Assembly: GCA_965262785.1 (NCBI GenBank)
Contig: OZ253559.1
Location: forward strand, 4,154,001 to 4,218,000
Source of the DNA: G965218495 sp965262785
GTDB lineage: Bacteria > Bacteroidota > Rhodothermia > Rhodothermales > Bin80
DNA: 64,000 nucleotides
Direction of reading: 5' to 3'
Made by a program: the position numbers and the translations under genes. This document shows, one piece after another, positions 36,495-45,690 of this stretch. The first letter of the stretch is position 1, and every line of letters starts with the position of its first letter. A model generated the notes under the pieces. That model worked only from the letters and a program-made list of their open reading frames with translations, was not told where the DNA came from and did not search any database.

Positions 36495-37229
36495 GTGACA
36501 TATCGCCTACTGATAGAATATGACGGCAGTGCCTTTTGCGGGTGGCAGCGCCAACACGGGCCGCCGACGGTGCAAGCGGCGCTGGAAGAGGCTCTGGCCA
36601 TCGTGTTGCAAGTACCTACGCCCATTACGGGTGCGGGGCGTACCGACAGCGGCGTCCATGCGCGGGGACAGGTGGCGCACTTTCAAGCGGGTGCTCTGGA
36701 CACTGGGGACGTAGAGCGATCGCTCAATGGCCTCACGCCCCCTTCCGTCGTGGTGCAAGCACTTGAAGTGGCACCCGATGGCTTCAACGCGCGATTCGAT
36801 GCCACCAGTCGGCGCTATCACTACTACGTAAGCTGCGAGCATACCGCACTAGAGCGGCACTTCCGGTACATGTTGCCCTACTCCGTTTGCTTCGACGCCA
36901 TGAACGCGGCAGCTACACACTTGCTTGGAGAACATCACTTCGGTGCCTTCTGCCTACACCGTTCCGCAACACGCAACCGGGTGTGCAACGTTACGCGTGC
37001 GCAGTGGGTGCCCGAATCGCGCCCGCACGAATGGCGCTTCGAAGTCGAAGCCAACCGATTCTTGCACGGCATGGTACGCGCTATCGTCGGTACGCTAATC
37101 GACATCGGACGAGGCAAGCGGCCCGTGAATGACGTAACACGCATCCTGAATTCGCGTGATAGACGGGAAGCAGGGCCGGCGGCACCGCCCCATGGCCTAG
37201 TGCTGGAAATCGTCCGCTACGCCGAATAG
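36495..37229 (+). CDS. truA: tRNA pseudouridine(38-40) synthase
   Basis: Makes pseudouridine at tRNA positions 38-40. 244 residues from GTG 36495: YRLLIEYDGSAFCGWQRQ, catalytic Asp in GAGRTDSGVHARGQVAHF, FNARFDATSRRYHYYV and the C-terminal NRFLHGMVRAIVGTLIDIG. Confidence 0.95.
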   Translation: MTYRLLIEYDGSAFCGWQRQHGPPTVQAALEEALAIVLQVPTPITGAGRTDSGVHARGQVAHFQAGALDTGDVERSLNGLTPPSVVVQALEVAPDGFNARFDATSRRYHYYVSCEHTALERHFRYMLPYSVCFDAMNAAATHLLGEHHFGAFCLHRSATRNRVCNVTRAQWVPESRPHEWRFEVEANRFLHGMVRAIVGTLIDIGRGKRPVNDVTRILNSRDRREAGPAAPPHGLVLEIVRYAE

Positions 37230-37282
37230 AACCTCTTTTTCGCCCAAGGGGTACCACTCCAATTCCCACAAGATGCTGTGCC

Positions 37283-38608
37283 ATGTCGCGCGTTTTAGCG
37301 CTTTCAATCGTCGTAGTGTTGGCGGCATGCGAACGCCCGTTCGTAGACGTCAGCCAACCGGATGTGGTAATCTTGTCGCCGGATCTCTCGGAGGTCCTGC
37401 AACAGACTCAATTCGTTCTAAAGATCCGCGCAGGATCGTTTCGCAATATCGAAACAGTCTCGGTCAACGGCATACCGATGCAGTATGCCAGTAGCAATCG
37501 AGCCTGGTCCCTCCTGTTGAATGCGCGCCGCGGACTTAACGAGCTCGTTATTGAAGCATCCGACGTTGAGGAGGTCAGTAGCCTTGACACAGCGTACGCC
37601 CTGTACCTTCCCTCGCAGTATGTGGCCAACAGCCCCCCACTACCTGCAGGACGTGGAGGCCACACGACAACTCGGACACGCAACCAGGAGTTTTTCGTAA
37701 TCGGCGGCGCTTCGCGTGTTGGGGGACCCGCTCATGCGACGGTATACGTCATGTCGCCTCCTGGAGGCGGGTTTACCGCCTCCAGTGTACGACTTTCGGA
37801 AGCCCGGACCGGACATACGGCCACGCTACTAGCCGACGGAAGAGTGCTCGTGGTGGGTGGTAGCCGCACGGACGACATCGTTAGCGTTGCGGACTTGGTC
37901 GAGACGCCTGAAGTCTACAACCATTCCACACGCACGTTCGAGACTTGGGTGGTCATTGGAGAACCCATACGGCGGGCCTTGCACACCGCCACATATCGCC
38001 GAACCAGCGAAGGCGAATTCGTGTATCTGTACGGAGGCTTAGGCGACACACGATATGGTAGCGATCCGTTCCTTGGCGTACGCCGAGACCTGCGAACTTT
38101 TCGCATACTCAACGATACACTCGTTGCCGAGAACTCGCTGGCGAGCGCAGCTTACTTTGGGGACCCGATCTACGGGCATACAGTCAACCGCATCCAGATT
38201 GGACCCTACTTCGTCTTTGGTGGCCGTTTTGATGCGGATTTCCAGAAAGAGACTAGCTTCAGCATAGAATTCACGCCCTCGCAAGAAATTCTCGAAGTCG
38301 ATGTTCCATCGCTTCAAGTTCCACGGACACGCCACGCAGCGGCCCCCTTCTTCAACAACCTTCTCTTCATCTCCGGTGGGCGCCAGCAATCTGCAACAAA
38401 TATTGTCCTTGAAACCGAGCTATTCTCCCAGGCGTCTGGAACTGTGTTTCGCTTGGGCCAACGGCGGCCGATCTTCTCTAGATTCGGCCACACCGCCACG
38501 AATATGGAATTTGGTGAAGTATTGATCATCGGTGGTTTTGGCCCTGATGGAACTGCTCGGGCCGCTTCAGAGTTTTTTGTTGTATTACCCGAAACCCCGC
38601 AGGACTAG
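37283..38608 (+). CDS. Kelch-repeat lipoprotein
   Basis: 441 residues with a lipobox (VVLAAC, Cys16). An N-terminal beta-sandwich of about 90 residues (LKIRAGSFRNIETVSVNG) is followed by Kelch-type blades such as RTGHTATLLADGRVLVVGGS, FVYLYGGLGDTRYGSDP, LLFISGGRQQ and FGHTATNMEFGEVLIIGGF. Probably a beta-propeller exposed in the periplasm or at the cell surface. No catalytic residues recognised. 5 bases before the next gene. Confidence 0.8.
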   Translation: MSRVLALSIVVVLAACERPFVDVSQPDVVILSPDLSEVLQQTQFVLKIRAGSFRNIETVSVNGIPMQYASSNRAWSLLLNARRGLNELVIEASDVEEVSSLDTAYALYLPSQYVANSPPLPAGRGGHTTTRTRNQEFFVIGGASRVGGPAHATVYVMSPPGGGFTASSVRLSEARTGHTATLLADGRVLVVGGSRTDDIVSVADLVETPEVYNHSTRTFETWVVIGEPIRRALHTATYRRTSEGEFVYLYGGLGDTRYGSDPFLGVRRDLRTFRILNDTLVAENSLASAAYFGDPIYGHTVNRIQIGPYFVFGGRFDADFQKETSFSIEFTPSQEILEVDVPSLQVPRTRHAAAPFFNNLLFISGGRQQSATNIVLETELFSQASGTVFRLGQRRPIFSRFGHTATNMEFGEVLIIGGFGPDGTARAASEFFVVLPETPQD

Positions 38609-38613
38609 AGCTT

Positions 38614-38805
38614 ATGGACCTCGGACCGATTCTTCGCGCACTCGTAGTGGCGATCGTTCTGGTGCTAGCTGTAATTGTGCTTTCGTTCCTGCTTCCGCTC
38701 GTTGCATTTCTGCTCAGAATCGCCATCTTCGTGCTGGTCGCGCTACTGACCATCGCGGTCGTTCTGCGACTTGTTGCGATGCTCCAGCGGCGTAAGCGGT
38801 GGTAA
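38614..38805 (+). CDS. Small two-helix membrane protein
   Basis: 63 residues, almost entirely hydrophobic with two helices (about 6-30 and 33-55) and a basic C-terminal RRKRW. Lies 5 bases after the Kelch gene, and its stop overlaps the GTG start of tadA by 7 bases, suggesting coupled translation. No family recognised. Confidence 0.6.
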   Translation: MDLGPILRALVVAIVLVLAVIVLSFLLPLVAFLLRIAIFVLVALLTIAVVLRLVAMLQRRKRW

Positions 38806-39275
38806 GTCTGACTTTACTCCTGGCGCCGGACCGGCGTTGGATGCAGGCCGCACTGCGCGAGGCCGAGCATGCGCTTGAAAAGGGCGAAGTGCCCGTGGGT
38901 GCAGTCGTTACCCACCAGGGCCAGATTGTCGGTCGGGGCCACAACCTTGTCGAGTCTCTCTCCGATCCCACCGCACATGCTGAGATGATTGCCATCACGG
39001 CAGCGTGCGAAACCCTCCAGTCCAAATCCCTCAAGGGCTGCTACCTGTATGTAACACTGGAGCCCTGCCCCATGTGCGCGGGCGGAATCGTCTTGTCCCG
39101 ATTGGACCGACTTGTGTTTGGCGCATTCGACGAAAAGGCCGGCAGCGCTTCTACGCTGTACAACATCGTTCAGGACGCACGTCTTAACCATCGGGTTGAA
39201 GTGATCTCCGGCCTTGAAGCCGAGACCTCTGCCGGGATGCTTCAGGCGTTTTTTCGGTCAAGGCGGCGCACCTAG
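38799..39275 (+). CDS. tadA: tRNA-specific adenosine deaminase TadA
   Basis: Converts A34 to inosine in tRNA-Arg(ACG). 158 residues from GTG 38799. Zinc ligands and catalytic Glu are in PTAHAEMIAI and LEPCPMCAGGIVLSR; VPVGAVV is also typical. It overlaps the preceding small membrane protein gene. Confidence 0.94.
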   Translation: MVSLTLLLAPDRRWMQAALREAEHALEKGEVPVGAVVTHQGQIVGRGHNLVESLSDPTAHAEMIAITAACETLQSKSLKGCYLYVTLEPCPMCAGGIVLSRLDRLVFGAFDEKAGSASTLYNIVQDARLNHRVEVISGLEAETSAGMLQAFFRSRRRT

Positions 39276-40570
39276 TGCGCAAACGCCGCACTCGCAGGCA
39301 CTCCAGTGGCTTCCGACTGCCAAATCTGGACGATCAAAGGCGTCAGCAGCCAGACGGCTTTCTGCCACCAGCCAGCTGCAGGCAGTCCTAGGTCAAACCA
39401 CACCTACCAATTGACCCGCGGCCAACCATACGACATACGCCAGTGCCAGCATGTGTTCACGCCCGCAAAGCACCGCAGATTCCACATGCCTTAACTGTGG
39501 TGCCGTCAACTGCTGGCCAAAGTACTCGCCCATCACGACAGCCTGGTCCGTGCGCCCGCCCGGAATCAGCTTTGACATGGAGCTGGTCGCCGCAAGGGCG
39601 ACAGGTGTCCACGAAGAATATTGCCGTGGCCGGCATTGGGCCACGCAGTCGCCAGGTCCTTGACCGTCGGGTGCCCCGACCCGTAGACCCATTCGCTAGA
39701 GTAGCGGTGTTCGGCGCGATACCACACTGCTTCTGTGAGAAAAGGCATAGTTTCGTCCCATCTTCGAGTGGATCTCGCCAGAATTGAGTAGCGTGTGCGA
39801 GTCCTCTCAGCGCCGATGAAACTGCAGGCAAATATACTGAGGTAAAATTCGATGAGTTTTCCTGGCTTGATCGGCTGCACGACCAAGGCCACCACCTACT
39901 GGGGGTATACTTGGCTCACGAATTGGACCGTGCGCCAGTATTCAACACAGTCGTAACACGTACCGTACAGCCTGTGGTTTGTGCATGACAGGTGCCTTAC
40001 TGCGCTAACCTTATTTGTCGAAAAGCTGATTGGCCTATACGTCCTGCCGTGAAACGAGCCGCAGAAGTAATTGACAAACAAGCACCGCGAATGGCCACGT
40101 GCGATCGTGATCGCACCTTCGGCACCGATGCTGCTACGGTGGGCGCACCAGCGCTCATCACCCAATGCAGCGCCCGCCAGTCAAGCGCGGGGATCTATGC
40201 AGGTCGGATGTTTGAATTCGGTGCAACAGATATTAAGTAGTGCCTCGAATTGGCGCTTGGTGGCCTCGACGACGACCGGGTGGCAGTGCACGTATGCGTC
40301 ATGGCAATGATGAACGCAAAGCCCGAATTACGACGGCCACTAGGAAACACCACTTGATCTCGACACCTGCTGCCTGCCACATTGCTGGGGGATTCTCCTT
40401 TATGAATGAGAAAGAATCGGCTTTTCAGTATCGCATGATCGGCTCCCGGACGCCGGTACTTCTGTAGGCGCAGCCTATGCACAACACGCCAACAATAGGA
40501 AAGAATCGTGTATCCGAAACCCCCCTATTCAGGCAAGTGTTTCAGTGAGTAGAATGATCTACATGCATTC
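39276..40570 (+). other. Gene-poor stretch of 1.3 kb
   Basis: No recognisable gene. On the minus strand, overlapping frames between about 39400 and 39890 encode short plausible pieces (MPFLTEAVWYRAEHRYSSEW, then in another frame DQAVVMGEYFGQQLTAPQL), which would fit a frameshifted remnant, but I cannot name the parent family. A compound hairpin, GCGCAC-CTA-GTGCGC, overlaps the tadA stop at 39266-39280 without a T-run. Confidence 0.45.
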
Positions 40571-41575
40571 ATGGTAGACATTGTCATTATTGGGGCAGGT
40601 CCGGTGGGCCTGACGTGCGGCATTGAGGCGGTACGCAGCGGCCTGGAAGCGGTGATTGTGGAAAAAGGCGCCCTAGCGAACTCAATTGTGGGGTACCCGC
40701 TCCAAATGGAGTTTTTCTCCACACCGGAGCTACTGGAGATCGGAGGACATCCGTTTCCAACCCTTCGCTACAAACCAACACGGGGCGAAACCCTAGAGTA
40801 CTATCGCCGTGTAGCGCTTCAGGAAAGCCTTAACATACGCCTCTATGAGCAAGTGCTGGGGGTTGCCGGCACGGACGGCGCCTTTCGAGTCACGACCACT
40901 AAGGGTACGATCGCGTGCCGAAAAGTAGTGGCCGCTACGGGATTCTTTGACGTTCCCAACTTATTGAATGTCCCTGGAGAGGGCCTTTCCAAGGTTACGC
41001 ACTATTACCGTGAACCTTATCCGTACACGCGGCAGAAGGTCGTCGTTGTAGGTGGCAAGAACTCCGCTGCTAAGGCTGCCCTGGAGTGCTATCGGCACGG
41101 TGCAAAGGTTACGTTGGTGCACCGCGGAGCGCTGCTATCCGACCGCATCAAGTATTGGATCAGGCCTGATTTGGAAAACCGCATCCGAGAGGGCAGCATC
41201 AAGGTGCTCCTCAACACCTCCGTCACGGCTATTGAGCCGCACCGCTTGTTTCTCAGTGGCCCAGACGGGCCGCTCACGATAGAAAATGACTTCGTTTTGG
41301 CCATGACAGGGTATCGACCCGACTACGACTTTCTGGGCACTTTGGGCATTGCTACCAGGGATGATCAATACAACACGCCGGACTATGACGAGGAGTCATT
41401 TGAGACCAACCGCCCCGGCCTTTACCTCGCCGGCACCGTCTGCGGCGGGCTTAAGACGAGCCGCTGGTTCATAGAAAACGGCCGCTTTCATGCCTCGCAG
41501 ATTGTGAAACACATCACCACCGGTGAGGTAACGCCACTTCGATTAGCGGAGCGCTACTGGAAAACCTTGGAGTAG
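40571..41575 (+). CDS. ypdA: YpdA-type bacillithiol disulfide reductase
   Basis: 334-residue FAD/NADPH oxidoreductase. The FAD fold starts at residue 3 (VIIGAGPVGLTCGIEA) and the NADPH fold is VVVVGGKNSAAKAALECYRHG. PLQMEFFSTPELLEIGG and HYYREPYPYTRQ are characteristic of YpdA, which reduces oxidised bacillithiol. It has no CxxC redox pair, as expected for this family. A nearby thiol link (ggt at 47887) is suggestive only. Confidence 0.88.
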   Translation: MVDIVIIGAGPVGLTCGIEAVRSGLEAVIVEKGALANSIVGYPLQMEFFSTPELLEIGGHPFPTLRYKPTRGETLEYYRRVALQESLNIRLYEQVLGVAGTDGAFRVTTTKGTIACRKVVAATGFFDVPNLLNVPGEGLSKVTHYYREPYPYTRQKVVVVGGKNSAAKAALECYRHGAKVTLVHRGALLSDRIKYWIRPDLENRIREGSIKVLLNTSVTAIEPHRLFLSGPDGPLTIENDFVLAMTGYRPDYDFLGTLGIATRDDQYNTPDYDEESFETNRPGLYLAGTVCGGLKTSRWFIENGRFHASQIVKHITTGEVTPLRLAERYWKTLE

Positions 41576-41578
41576 CCA

Positions 41579-43705
41579 CTATTGCGCAACGACAACTTTC
41601 CGCGTCTCGCTGGCTTGAGGGCTTTCCGCTCGCAGCATGAATACGCCGGCAGGAAGACCATCTACCGGCATGACAAGACGTGTCTCACCGGCGCCCAGGG
41701 AATGTCGCTGCTCCCGCACGCGGCGCCCCAAGACGTCGTAGAGCACCAAGCGCAACGCAATGGGCTCGGGAACACTCAGCGCCACGTGCAGGCGCGTCGT
41801 TACCGGGTTGGGCCAGGTGGCCGTGAGCCGCACGCCACCTATGAAGCGAGGCTTCTGTTCTGCCACCATAGGAGAGGCAATAGAGAGTCCATATGCCACA
41901 CCATTACGGTTGTCCTGCAATCCGGTGAAGGGCTCCCACTCGCTGTAGGGAGTCTCCCCAAAGTCTACGTCCCTGTCATCCGCCGTGCCTAGTATACTAT
42001 CCGGTCCCATCCCCAGGAGAGCTTTAGGATTCTGCCCCGCATACATGAGGTCGACTTCAAAGCCTGGATCGCCCGTATGGAAACTGGCAAGGATGTGCCC
42101 AGCTTCATGCGCCGCCACGTTACCGATCGCTGTGCCTATGACATCCGCAACAGTCAATGACGCCGCATAGGGTACCGATGACGGCGAGGTCTGGTCGTTT
42201 GGATTCGCCAGTACGTCCAGAAGTACCACAGCCGTCTCTTCCAATGCAAAGTTGCCTACATCTATCGATGCTGCTACGCCAAGGGTGGACAAGCCGATCT
42301 CTTGCTGCGTGCCGCCCACAATGACTCTGCTAACCTGCGGATTGCCCCATTCGTCAGCGTGGTCGCGGCTGTTGCGCACCTCTAGGTGGAAATCAGGGTT
42401 GCGCGCCGTTTGCAGGTCCGTCACCAGGTTTTCGTGGACGGTCGCCATCACCACGTCAATAATGGCGTCCTCCTCCCCTTGGAGCTGGTTTGCCTCCAAC
42501 AGCACGCGTAGTGATGACAACTGCGCATCCGCAGCCCCACCCAAGTGGGAAGCGTCGAGCTCCGCGCCATCAAAGTCCACAAACAGAATCTGCGGTTGAA
42601 GGGCAGTGGCCAAGGGTGACCGGAAAACCCCAAGCTGCATAGCATATGCCCCGCCGCCTCGCGAGACGGCGACACTGTAACGGCCCGGCGCCGTAGCTAC
42701 CGCCGCTAGATTCGCATTGCCTCCTTCGTAGAGCAACGTCTGTGGCGGATAAAGCGTGCTCCAGTTCACGTTTGTCCCCATGCGCAAGGTACCGTCTCCA
42801 TCGAACAGCAGGAGATGGCGGGCCTCGCCCTGGACCCCGGCGCTGAAGACATCGCCAGCCTCCAAGTCAAAGCTGAAGAAGTCGATGTCCTGGGCATCAA
42901 GTCCGAGTGTTAGCGTGTACGGCCCTTCGCTGCCAGCTTTGGGGCCTGACGCAGAGTCAAATGGATCGGCTGGCCAGGCCGAATTTACGCCGCGTACGAG
43001 GATCCAATACTCTCCCGCTTCCAACGGGCGCGCCTCCAAGTAGCTGTCCGGTTCACCGGCTATACCAAAGTCGTTGGAAAAGAGCCGAACCCCATTGGCA
43101 TCATAGAGCCCCACCTTCGTGTTAAGGCGTGGCATGCTACTGGCAAGGGTTTTTATCTCGGCCGTCACCAGCTGGCCGGCCTGCACCTGTCCGATATAGT
43201 AGAAGTCGTAGTCTGCTGTGGCATTGCCCGCTGATCCATGCGGACCGTCACCAATGAATGCTTGTAGTCTTATGCGCTCGCCAAGGCCCAGCGGTGTGTA
43301 GCGTGCCAGCGGAATTGCTCCGTCATCTTCATCCTCGGGTTCAGTGAGGGCACCCAGGTTTCTGGTTACCGAGTCCGCAAGTACGCCGCGCACCAGTGCC
43401 CTTGGAGTAAGTGTGCGGCTGAAAGAGGAAAGAAACTCCGCGCTTCCTTGAGTATCGTTCCAATTGCGCTCATTGGGCGGCTCCTGCTCTTCTACTTCCG
43501 GCAAACTGCGTACCACTAGCGCGTTTGCTGCGGCCCTTGCGCGGCTTCGATGAGCCAATTCCTGGTGCCAAAAGGCCCAATCTACCTCCGTGCCCTTTGG
43601 CAACAAGCTAAGGGCGGGGTTGGAGGCCCTTTGGGACTGTGCGCTTAGGGGAATCGTGTAGCAAGCCCCTAAAAGGGCAATCAGCACTACTGCACGAGAT
43701 CCCAT
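41579..43705 (-). CDS. T9SS-exported metzincin-like metalloprotease
   Basis: 708 residues. Signal peptide (VLIALLGACYTIPLSAQ), two PPC-type beta domains at about 160-270 and 275-360, a catalytic region at about 370-610, and a C-terminal T9SS type A sorting domain at about 626-708 (TATWPNPVTTRLHVALS, LYDVLGRRV, LPAGVFMLR). The catalytic region has HEAGHILASFH at 533-543, fitting HExxHxxGxxH with Ala for Gly, and a Met-turn DLMY at 552-555. These are seen in the sequence; protease activity is inferred. Its start overlaps the end of the upstream heme lipoprotein gene. Confidence 0.82.
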   Translation of the reverse strand: MGSRAVVLIALLGACYTIPLSAQSQRASNPALSLLPKGTEVDWAFWHQELAHRSRARAAANALVVRSLPEVEEQEPPNERNWNDTQGSAEFLSSFSRTLTPRALVRGVLADSVTRNLGALTEPEDEDDGAIPLARYTPLGLGERIRLQAFIGDGPHGSAGNATADYDFYYIGQVQAGQLVTAEIKTLASSMPRLNTKVGLYDANGVRLFSNDFGIAGEPDSYLEARPLEAGEYWILVRGVNSAWPADPFDSASGPKAGSEGPYTLTLGLDAQDIDFFSFDLEAGDVFSAGVQGEARHLLLFDGDGTLRMGTNVNWSTLYPPQTLLYEGGNANLAAVATAPGRYSVAVSRGGGAYAMQLGVFRSPLATALQPQILFVDFDGAELDASHLGGAADAQLSSLRVLLEANQLQGEEDAIIDVVMATVHENLVTDLQTARNPDFHLEVRNSRDHADEWGNPQVSRVIVGGTQQEIGLSTLGVAASIDVGNFALEETAVVLLDVLANPNDQTSPSSVPYAASLTVADVIGTAIGNVAAHEAGHILASFHTGDPGFEVDLMYAGQNPKALLGMGPDSILGTADDRDVDFGETPYSEWEPFTGLQDNRNGVAYGLSIASPMVAEQKPRFIGGVRLTATWPNPVTTRLHVALSVPEPIALRLVLYDVLGRRVREQRHSLGAGETRLVMPVDGLPAGVFMLRAESPQASETRKVVVAQ

Positions 43706-45570
43706 AGCTGGTGGTACTGAATGTTGGTCCTGTCGAGTTCCAGCAGGCGCTGTACGAGCGCACGTGCCTCCGCTATGCGATCAGTGTTAAAGTACAAGGA
43801 GGCAAGGTTGGCAAGGGCAGGCTCCAAGTCAGGATTCAGGGCGATCGCCGCCAACAGGTCTGCCTCCGCCTTTACAAAGTCCCGAAGGAGCACATGCGTG
43901 TACCCCCGGTCACTGTAGGCATCAGCATACTTCGGGTTCGCTGCCAAGACTTCATTTAGAACTGCTGCTGCCTGCACGAAACGCCCATTGTGCACGTAAC
44001 CCGACGCCAACTGTCGTTTGAAGTGCAGGTTAGCTGGCGCAAGCGTCACAGCCTGCTCCAAATAGGGTAGCGCTGCACCGGGGTTGCCAGTCTCAAGGTA
44101 CGAATCCCCAATCCTATAGGCTGTCCAAGCGTCGTCAATGGCGTCGAGGCTTCGGGCGATCCGGGTAATCGCCGCGTAGTCGTTGTCCAGATAGTGCATC
44201 CGTATCAGGGGCGCAGCTACGGCCGCAAGCGACGATCGGGCCTGCGCCACGCGCAGGTACACTGCGGCAGAATCCAGAAAACCCGGGTGATTCGTGACCT
44301 CTTCGTAGTAAGTCAAGTATCCCTGTGCGATTTCTTTTGCCGTTGGCGAAGGGTCGATGAGGCTGGCCATGCGCACAAAACGCGCGCCCTCGGCATCGCT
44401 GGTCAGCACCGTCGAATTCGTTGTGTCCGGAGTACGAATGAAATGGTCGGTGATCCGAACATGTGGGATGTCCTTCGACCCGGACACAGGCATGTGGCAC
44501 GTGACGCAATCCTCGGTGGTGGGCTCGGCGTGTAGCTGCACCGCACCAGCTGGTTCATGGCAGCTTTTACACGCAGCGTCGTAGTGGTCCTGCCCGAGGG
44601 CCTCTATTGGAAGATGCGGGTCGTGGCACGTGATGCACGTGAGGGGTTGTTCCGGCGTGGATTGGCGGAAGCACTCGCTCTGGGTCAGCCGATCAGGATG
44701 TGACGCCATGACGAACTGGCGCAAGCTGTCCGCAAAACGGGGCCAGAAGACGTTTTCTATGGAAGCCAGTACCATGCCAGGCCGAAAGTCTGCAAACGTT
44801 TTGCCTTCCTTGGGCACAGCAGCCCCTTGAACATGGCAGCCCTGGCAGATGTTAAACTGCAACTCCACCGGCAACTTGGCTGGGTTGACGATGGTGTAGT
44901 CGATCTCCTTGGATACGTCTACGGCACCTCCGGTGCGCATCGCCTCAATGTGGACAGAACCGGGCCCGTGGCACCGCTCGCAGTCGATGCCGTGCGGCAC
45001 AGCGTCATACTTGTTATAAGAGCCTTCAACGATCGCAGGCATGCCGTTATGGCATGTGATGCATTTCACCACTATGGGCCGATCAAATCGAACATTGCCG
45101 CCCCCCTTGAATCCGGGTGGCAAGTCCCAGATGCTGTCCTGGACATACCAGGTCAGAGGCATCTGGTAGAGGTAACCCCCTACATTCATGATGTGGGAAT
45201 TTGTATGGTGCCCTGACCCTACTATGTAGTCGATCTTTTCCGTGCGCCGGTGCACGGTGTCCGTGCCGGCCAGACGGTATTCCATGATGTACAGCGAATC
45301 GCCGCGCGCCAGGGCCTGGTAATGCAGGTTATTGAAGTCGTCATAGACAGGCTCGGGGCTGTCAAAGTCTGCCGCACTGTTGGCCAACGTCGCAGCTTCC
45401 CACGAGCGCCCCATCTGCGCCTGATTGTAGGTCTCCGCCTTGTCTGGGTGGCATGTAGCACACGCCTCGATACCAACGTACTCCGCATCCAAGTTACGGT
45501 ATTGGGTTGTACGGTCTGCCGTGTTGCAGCCCGCTACAAGGAGCACAAGGACGTAGTACGGTAGCCTCAT
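43687..45570 (-). CDS. Seven-heme cytochrome c lipoprotein with TPR domain
   Basis: 627 residues from the ATG at 45570, chosen because it starts directly at the lipoprotein signal (VLVLLVAGC); the frame stays open to 45663. Seven CxxCH heme sites lie in the first two thirds: CATCH, CITCH, CERCH, CQGCH, CITCH, CKSCH and CVTCH. They resemble the doubled-CxxCH/cytochrome c554 class. The C-terminal third is TPR repeats (PGAALPYLEQAVTLAPANLHF, ANPKYADAYSDRGYTHVLL). Probably an outer-membrane-anchored periplasmic electron carrier. Paralogue of the next gene. Its last 19 bases overlap the metzincin start. Confidence 0.88.
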   Translation of the reverse strand: MRLPYYVLVLLVAGCNTADRTTQYRNLDAEYVGIEACATCHPDKAETYNQAQMGRSWEAATLANSAADFDSPEPVYDDFNNLHYQALARGDSLYIMEYRLAGTDTVHRRTEKIDYIVGSGHHTNSHIMNVGGYLYQMPLTWYVQDSIWDLPPGFKGGGNVRFDRPIVVKCITCHNGMPAIVEGSYNKYDAVPHGIDCERCHGPGSVHIEAMRTGGAVDVSKEIDYTIVNPAKLPVELQFNICQGCHVQGAAVPKEGKTFADFRPGMVLASIENVFWPRFADSLRQFVMASHPDRLTQSECFRQSTPEQPLTCITCHDPHLPIEALGQDHYDAACKSCHEPAGAVQLHAEPTTEDCVTCHMPVSGSKDIPHVRITDHFIRTPDTTNSTVLTSDAEGARFVRMASLIDPSPTAKEIAQGYLTYYEEVTNHPGFLDSAAVYLRVAQARSSLAAVAAPLIRMHYLDNDYAAITRIARSLDAIDDAWTAYRIGDSYLETGNPGAALPYLEQAVTLAPANLHFKRQLASGYVHNGRFVQAAAVLNEVLAANPKYADAYSDRGYTHVLLRDFVKAEADLLAAIALNPDLEPALANLASLYFNTDRIAEARALVQRLLELDRTNIQYHQLWDLVQ

Positions 45571-45690
45571 CAAGCGTTGGTCGGGTAGTGCGGCTACTTC
45601 TGTAGCACACCCACACATACAAAATAGTTCGAACTGCCCGCCAACGCAACCACTGTCGGGCAAGACCCGCTGTGATGCAGCCCTTCTGCA

